A DNA stretch of 64,000 bases, from contig MCGE01000023.1 of NCBI GenBank assembly GCA_002105175.1, positions 531,121 through 595,120 on the forward strand, in the 5' to 3' direction. Under the pieces are notes generated by a model, which searched no databases, was not told the origin of the DNA, and saw only the letters and a program-made list of their open reading frames with translations. The position numbers and the translations under genes were made by a program. Shown piece after piece: positions 57,964 through 64,000 of the stretch. This DNA comes from Absidia repens. Lineage: Eukaryota; Mucoromycota; Mucoromycetes; Mucorales; Cunninghamellaceae. Position 1 is the stretch's first letter, and the number at the start of each line of letters is the position of its first letter.

Positions 57964-60809
57964 ATGGGTGATCATAAGCATAAATCGAAAGACAGCAAGA
58001 AAAAATCTTCAAAGAAAGACCACAAGGAACATCATCACCGTGAACATAAAAAACACAAGAGACACTCGAGCTCTCGGCAAGATGCAACTGATGCCAACAA
58101 GACCATGGAATTAGACTACTCTGATCCTTCTCTTTGGGTGGAAAAAGATGATCATATGAATGCAGTGACGCCAGCGCCTGTAACACAACAGCAACAAACA
58201 CCAAGCTCTACTTCGGCAGCTCCCCAGCAACAAGCTCGACACGACTGGATGCTGAACGATTCCTTTGATTTTAGTGACATGGGAACGAAAAAGACAGTGC
58301 CAAAAGATGAAGATAAACCCAATCCCGACGAGGTAAGTTGTGATTAAATGCGATCGAATTTGAAACAAGGAATACTTGCTCATCTTTGTTTACGCTTTTA
58401 ATAATATAGCCAAAGATTAGTCATCGGGAACTCAACACACAGCTGAAAGCTGGTCTCAGCATTGACGAATACAAAGAAGAAAAGAGAAGCACGATCAACT
58501 TCGGTGATGCTGGTTCTAATTGGCGAATGATGAAACTGAAACGTATTATGGAACAAGCGGAAGATGAACGGCGCTCGATACAAGAAGTAGGACTGGAGCG
58601 GTATGGAGTAAGTATTTCAGCAACGATTAAAAACTGATAGAATGCAGTCACTCACAGTTTGTCGTGTTAATATTTATCGTTAGTCAAAAGAAAAGTTACA
58701 GGAAGCTTTGGATGAACGGGCGTATCTGGATCAACGAAAAGGAAAAGGTCGATCATCATCATCATCATCAAAACATCAAAGCGAACGTGGCTCATCAAGA
58801 AAGTTTATGTTTACCGACAGCGATAGCACAAATGCTCAAAAACAATTCAGGCGCCCTCCTCAACCATCATCAACAGTAGCGACAGCAGCGAACGGGAGAA
58901 AATCTCCAAATTATTCAAATGATAGTCAGGTCAGCGACAATCGCAGATTGAAACGATCGAGGACACCATCACCATCACCTGGCCGCACACAACATGCTCG
59001 ACAAGACCCATCGTTGACATCAAAGGAACTTGCTACTACCATCCCCAGTACACCTCTCATCATTACACCACATCAAATGCCTGCCGCATTTGGAAATACA
59101 TCAACCGAACCTATTTTGACACGTGACGAACTCAACAAACTCAATTCCAAAATTGTGAAGGCTAGACTGATGGGAAGCGAAGACGACGCGTTAGAACTGG
59201 AAAAGGAATACAAGAAACAAGTGGATCGGTTTGAAGCTGCCCGTAACGGTATTGAAGAGATGGTAAGAAAACTACATTGTCATATCTTGTTTTGGTTTAT
59301 TTACTTATCATCACTTTTTTAAGGCTGGCAATGCAAAGAGTGTGGCTATGTTACCTACTGTGGATAGCGAAGGGAAAGTGTACGAATATGCACTGACGAA
59401 TGGGAACAACCAACAGAATGCGACAACAATGAAAGGCAAAAAACAATACGAAGGGACACATGACAAGGAAACAGGTGAACGGCTACGATACAGTGCTGCT
59501 GATGATTCAATGTCTTTGATGGATATGGTGCGTCAAGAACGGGCCGGAAGTCGAAAAGTGAACAATATGGATATGGAATTTGCCAATCGAATTGTGGCTG
59601 ATACGTCGTATGAGGTAAACTTGAAAAAAAAAAAAAAAAGATCACCATTTATTTAGTAAAGAGTAAACTTACAAAAATGTACTAATCATATTGTAACTCT
59701 CTTATTCTTAGAACAACCTAGACTACATGGATGACAAGGCGGAAGTGATGGCAGCCAAAAAGGGCATGTCCGAAGAACAAAAGATGAAATATGCAATTTC
59801 AGGTAAATTGATTAGAAAAGTATACAAATAAAACAAAACACAGACACGTCATAAAACTTCGCCTACTTACCTCTATATATATATTTATTTCATAGACCAT
59901 AAACGAACTCAAAAGGCACTGGAAACATGTAGACTCTGCTATCAAGACAATAACCCACCTCAATGTGCAATGATTTCTTTGGCCACACAAACATACCTTG
60001 CCTTACCCAACTCTCATGAACTTACCCCTGGTCATTGTATGATTGTACCGGTGCAGCATGTCAATTCCACTCTAGAATGTGATGATGAGGTGTGGACCGA
60101 AATTAGGGTAAGACAAGTTGTATAGGCAAAATGATTTAAGAATTACAATGATACTTACTCAGTTTGCTTTATGTTTTAGAACTTTCAAAAATGCTTGATG
60201 CGCATGTTTGATGAACAGAACTGTGGTGTTGTTTTTATGGAAACTGTTATCAGCATACGATCTCACCGCCATACTGTCATTGAAGCTATCCCGATTCCCT
60301 ACGGTGTATACGAAGATGCTCCTGCTTATTTCAAGGTAACCTTTTATATATATATGATGGCATCTTCAATCCTTTTACTAACGTCTACTCTATGACTTCC
60401 CCCCTTTAATGCAGGAAGCAATCATGGAAGCAGGTGAAGAATGGTCGCAGCACAAAAAACTGATTGACACATCATCTCGGGGTTTCCGCAACTCCATGGT
60501 GAAAAACTTGCCATATTTTCACGTTTGGTGTGGTTTGGATAAAGGATATGGCCATGTAATTGAAAATGAGAAGGAATTTCCTCACTGGTTTGGAAAGGTA
60601 ACCCCCCGCCTCGTTCGAGCGGATTATTTTGACATGATTCAATAACGTGGAACTTCTTTTTGTTTTAGGAAATTGTTGGTGGTATGCTGGATATTAGCCC
60701 TACTCTCTGGAGACGACCAAAATATCATCACAAGAGTGAAAATCGGATCAGACAGAAAAAGTTCTTGGAATCTTGGGAAAAATGGGACTGGACTGCATCT
60801 TTGGATTAG
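57964..60809 (+). CDS. CWF19: Splicing factor Cwf19 (CWF19L2 type)
   Basis: Nine exons (57964-58332, 58410-58607, 58684-59262, 59324-59614, 59712-59802, 59896-60107, 60180-60335, 60415-60597, 60669-60809) encode 739 residues. The N-terminus is Lys/His/Ser rich (MGDHKHKSKDSKKKSSKKDH), followed by LDYSDPSLWVEKDD, ELNTQLKAGLSI, TRDELNKLNSKIVKARLMGSE and a charged middle. The CwfJ C-terminal domains 1 and 2 are clear: CRLCYQDNNPP, YLALPNSHELTPGHCMIVPV, VVFMETVISIRSHRHTVIEA, YFHVWCGLDKGYGHVIE and [24 protein letters not shown]. Cwf19 acts in late spliceosome remodelling and disassembly. Confidence 0.95.
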
Positions 60810-61175
60810 ATTAAATTACTCTAGTTTAGTTTATGTTAGTTTATACATGTATACATTAGTTTGATTCAATTTTCTTATACTGTATTTAGTTTAATAAAAC
60901 ATTTTCAAGATTATTGAATATACACTATCAATCTTTATTCATGATTCATACAAATACTATTGCCCCATGTATTATTATACAGGATACCAAGAAGGCAGTG
61001 TCGGTCACGAAGCTTCAAAAAAAAAAAAGAAGTATTCTATGTATATCATTTTGATTTACTGAAGTCATATTTTATTCAAGTAAAAAGTAAATACAAATTA
61101 CTATGTCTATGTACATATGATATGATAAAAAAAAAAGTGTGCATGCCTGTGTATGGATCACCGTCCTCCAAAGGG

Positions 61176-61210
<35 letters not shown>

Positions 61211-61385
61211 GATGCGAATGTCAGATCTTGTTTTATTGAAGTCATATTTTATTGAAATAAAAAATAAATATAAATTACTATGTCTATGCGTATATGGTAA
61301 AAGAAAATAAAAAGATGTGTGCATGCGCGCTTGTGTGTGTGTAGGATGAAGATGGGGATGGACTGTAAATATAAATGAAACTGAA
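60810..61385. other. Convergent spacer with a local tandem duplication
   Basis: CWF19's signal TTTAATAAAACATT lies near 60891. On the RRP3 side, two diverged copies of about 85-100 bases stand about 177-180 bases apart (see the repeat entry), with a (TA)n run between them. No gene is seen. Confidence 0.6.
61061..61335. repeat. Diverged tandem duplication in the RRP3 3' flank
   Basis: GAAGTCATATTTTATT occurs at 61061 and 61238, AAATTACTATGTCTATG follows in each, and GTGTGCATGC ends each at about 61137 and 61317. On the minus strand each copy offers an AATAAA signal. The (TA)n tract at about 61180-61206 lies between the copies. Confidence 0.8.
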
Positions 61386-63109
61386 CTAGTGTCGTCGCTT
61401 TTTGCTGAATTTTTTGTTTTGCTTGTGTCCACCAGCCTTTTCTTCCAAATCAGCATCATCGTCAGATTCACCAGGTTTAGCGCCACGTTTGGATCCACGA
61501 GCACCACCACGTTCCTTCAATTCCAAGGTAGCGATACGTTGAGCTTCAAAGACACGTTCTTGTAACATCATCACCTCATCCTTTTCTACAGGGAAAGCAT
61601 CTAATTTTCGTTCCAAATCCTTTTCGATCCGTTGAACCAGTTCCACATCATATTGAGTAACAAAAGTGATTGATTTACCCGATCGTCCTGCTCTTGCTGT
61701 ACGTCCAACACGATGGATGTAGTCTTTGGAAGATTGGGGCACATCGTAATTGATAACCACATCCACTGAGGGAATATCAATACCACTATCAAAAAATAAA
61801 AAAAAAATAAAACCATAAATAAATATTTGAAGCTCAATGCTATCGATCATCACAGTTATATCTATGTATGTTTCTTACCGGCTAGCAACATCAGTGGCAA
61901 CTAAAATAGATCGAGATCCTGATTTGAATTTGTTGAGAGCACCTAATCGTTTGGATTGTTCGAGTTGACCGTGTAAAGGTACAGCACCAAAGCCAAGGTT
62001 TCTTAGCATGATGGCGATTTTTTGTGTATCATTGCAAGTACGGGTAAAGATAATAGTCGAGTTGCCAGCAAGTTCGTTTAACAGATGGACCATATAAACA
62101 TCCTTATGTTTCAAAGGGAAGAATAAGTAGTACTGTAACAAAGTCTTGACAGTCGAGTACCTGAAAATAAAGGAGTATAATCAAAGTCAATAAAGTAAAT
62201 CAACACTTCATCTATCCGAGGATCCTTTTCCTTCTCATTACTTACTTTGTAGCGACTTCCACTTTCACGGGTTTCGCCAAACTAGCTCTTTGCAACTTGG
62301 CCACCTTGGTAGTCATTGTGGCAGAAAATAAAAAGGTGTTTCGTTCCCGGGAATCACCTTGAGAATTTGATCAATCTTGGGCCCAAAATCCAAATCAAGT
62401 AACCGATCAGCTTCATCCATCACCAGGTATTTGAGCGTACGTAAACTGAATCCTTTTGTGTTTTCCAGATGATCTTGAAGTCGTCCGGGGGTGCAAACAA
62501 TGATATGAGGCCTTTTTGAGAGTGCAATCGATTGAGACATCATATCCATTCCGCCCACAATAACAGCACATCGAACACCAATGATCGATCCAAGTCCTTC
62601 AAACGTCTCCGCAATTTGATATGCCAATTCTCTATAGAGTTGAATAAAATAAAACAAGGGGAGAAAAATGTTCAGCATCATTGCAAACTAATCATTTACC
62701 AATGAAATGCATGCGATTTACCTTGTAGGGGCCATAACACAGGCAAAGAAAGCTTGAGGATTGTCCCATAAACGTTGAATAATCGGTAACGCAAAAGCAG
62801 CAGTTTTACCAGAACCAGTTTGAGCAAGACCAATGATATCACGACCTTCTAAAGCCCAAGGAATGGATTCTTTTTGGATCTCGGTAGGATGTTTGAAGCC
62901 GAGCTTTTCGCATGCATCACACAATTCTTTGGAGACTCCCTACAAAGCAGTATATAAATAAACATAAATGTCAGTCCTTTATTCATAAGAGTAGATAGCT
63001 TCCAGTCAGCCTTTAATCCACTTACCAATTCAGCAAATAATGTTTCTGAGGGATCTTTTTTTGAGAGCGCTTCGATGTCAATGGTGGGTTTTTTGTCTAC
63101 TTCAGGCAT
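61386..63109 (-). CDS. RRP3: DEAD-box RNA helicase Rrp3/DDX47, with apparent one-base frameshift
   Basis: Five exons (63026-63109, 62722-62939, 62246-62631, 61879-62160, 61386-61785). All helicase motifs are present: the Q motif (GFKHPTEIQ), AQTGSGKT (about 67-74), PTREL, TPGRLQ, DEAD, SAT, IIFTRT, ATDVASRGIDIP and [11 protein letters not shown]. The protein would be about 456 residues. It works in early 18S rRNA processing in the nucleolus. Exon 3 is 386 bases, one short of the needed phase: after LKVIP the frame passes from ...[16 protein letters not shown] into [14 protein letters not shown]. The break sits at the CCCGGG at 62346-62351. Either the assembly lacks a base or the gene is damaged; the intact remainder favours an assembly error. 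Confidence 0.9.
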
Positions 63110-63486
63110 TATTCAAATCAAAGTAATTATTGTTGTCAGAAAAAGAAGAAAAAAAAAAATTGCAGCCACCGGAAAATGCGAGAGGTTACAAAAAAAAAAA
63201 AAAAAATTGAGTTGAAATTCCGCCAGTACTCCATCAAAAAAGAAAACCTGACAGAACTATGAAGCAATAAAAAAGGATCTTATCAAAAATAGTTTTTATT
63301 TCAAATTTGGAAGGATACAAGAGTAAAAATATAACAATAGTACGGATATAATAATACATCTGAGTGAGTGAGTGAGTGTGTGTGTGTGTGTGTGCTTGAA
63401 GGTACGGCGGGATCGGGGATGAGATGAAAGCGAAGGGGGATTCAAAGGGGAATAACTACTTTAATACTATATAATGAGGGAGGGGA
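63110..63486. promoter_or_regulatory. RRP3 promoter and 3' flank of the next gene
   Basis: A runs at 63150-63158 and 63190-63206 (T runs on the coding strand) precede the RRP3 start. A (GAGT)n/(GT)n microsatellite lies at about 63361-63394. Minus-strand AATAAA-like signals for the upstream gene are near 63290-63300. Confidence 0.5.
63361..63394. repeat. (TGAG)n(TG)n microsatellite
   Basis: About four TGAG units run into about eight TG units, in the 3' flank of the partial gene at the window edge. Confidence 0.85.
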
Positions 63487-64000
63487 TCAGATATATGCTT
63501 CACTTAACAAAAATCCATCATCCGTCGGCTGCTGTTCTTGTTGTGGAAGTAGCTGTTGGCGATGATGATGTTGCTGCGCCGCGTTGGTAGATGATGATGG
63601 TCCTTGTCCCATTCGATCCGCATTTGCATTTTTCATTTTCGTCGAAAAGTCATTGAATAACCGCATCCCATTCGCCATAATATCTTCACTAATATTGCGT
63701 ACGTTTTTCCCCATGGCAATTACCTTGCTGAATTCAAACAAATCGTCATCATCCATTTCCTGTTGTTCATCTACACCTTGTAAAGAGGAACTTGCATTAT
63801 GTGACAATCGTGATGTTTGTGGCGATGCTAAAGCACTAGTTGATCTTGACCTTTTTGGATGTTGATACTGCTGGCGAAGCTGAGGGGAGGAAGAGGCTGA
63901 AGAGGAGCGTTGAGGTGGAATAATGGGTGATGAGTATGATTCTGCCCTTGGCGAAATACGAGGTGACGACGTTGTATCTTGAGAAGCCAGTGATGAAAAA
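63487..64000 (-). CDS. Unknown protein, C-terminal part only (runs off the window)
   Basis: The frame is open from the window edge to a TGA at 63487, covering about 170 residues with no start in view. The first 70 or so are Ser/Pro/Arg rich and probably disordered. A DEQQEMDDDD acidic patch leads into a predicted helix, DLFEFSKVIAMGKNVRNISE followed by DIMANGMRLFNDFSTKMKNA, then a His/Gln-rich stretch and the end FLLSEAYI. I do not recognise the family. The helix could be a protein-interaction segment. Upstream exons lie beyond 64000. Confidence 0.6.
   Translation of the reverse strand, partial: FSSLASQDTTSSPRISPRAESYSSPIIPPQRSSSASSSPQLRQQYQHPKRSRSTSALASPQTSRLSHNASSSLQGVDEQQEMDDDDLFEFSKVIAMGKNVRNISEDIMANGMRLFNDFSTKMKNANADRMGQGPSSSTNAAQQHHHRQQLLPQQEQQPTDDGFLLSEAYI

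Noticed and set aside
62246..62631. A hidden intron explaining the RRP3 frame change
   Set aside because: No GT donor and AG acceptor pair around CCCGGG keeps both LKVIP and [10 protein letters not shown]; a one-base loss fits exactly.
1..64000. tRNA, rRNA, CRISPR, phage or bacterial insertion sequences
   Set aside because: No B-box GGTTCGAnnCC with a matching cloverleaf, no rRNA blocks, no regularly spaced repeats with spacers, and no transposase or integrase motifs in any frame.

Overview
The window is nuclear DNA of a filamentous fungus, most likely an early-diverging one (Mucoromycota-like). This rests on short, frequent GTAAGT...TAG introns of about 50-120 bases, AT-rich spacers with long A and T runs, and the gene set: a YABBY/HMG-like mini-protein, a myosin-motor chitin synthase, an NRDE2 homologue, a DASH subunit and mitochondrial EF-G. 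The species cannot be named from the sequence. Twenty-one protein genes are modelled, and for every complete model the exon phases sum to a multiple of three, except one helicase with an apparent one-base frameshift. I saw no rRNA, tRNA, CRISPR or complete transposon.

Layout. 0.1-17.1 kb is gene-dense: a RING/TRAF-zinc-finger protein (-), a 61-residue YABBY-like protein (+), a Dad3-like kinetochore protein (-) diverging from PTRHD1 (+), tRNA dimethyltransferase TRM1 (+), sorting nexin SNX3 (+), a mitochondrial-type t6A dehydratase (+), a 1560-residue regulator joining a GDS1-type winged helix to two APSES-like domains (+), and the checkpoint protein MAD2 (+). 17.1-19.8 kb is a spacer with repeat copy A. 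19.8-30.9 kb holds an Mpe1-like zinc-knuckle/RING protein (+), NOP53 (+), an epsin (-) and a six-kelch protein (-). 30.9-47.6 kb holds NRDE2 with 24 coding exons (+), a RhoGEF (-) and a divergently placed class V-type chitin synthase (+). 47.6-50.2 kb is a spacer with repeat copy C. 50.2-64 kb holds a PAK kinase (+), mitochondrial EF-G (+), repeat copy B, NOSIP (-) diverging from CWF19 (+), the DEAD-box helicase RRP3/DDX47 (-) and the 3' end of an unknown gene (-).

Most genes are housekeeping and unrelated in position, but some pairs may matter. NOSIP and CWF19, both spliceosome-associated in other eukaryotes, share a 151-bp divergent promoter. RhoGEF and the motor-type chitin synthase, both part of polar wall growth, diverge from a 1.1-kb spacer. 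NOP53 and RRP3 act in rRNA maturation, and TRM1 and the t6A dehydratase in tRNA modification. Endocytosis and polarity (epsin, PAK, RhoGEF, SNX3) are also well represented.

The least expected content is in the gene-poor spacers: five related, non-coding repeat units (A 18.2 kb, B 55.0 kb, C 48.7 kb, D 25.4 kb, E 31.5 kb). They share a CACGTG-containing leading edge; four share an inverted-repeat hairpin core and four share a common trailing block. I do not recognise this family.
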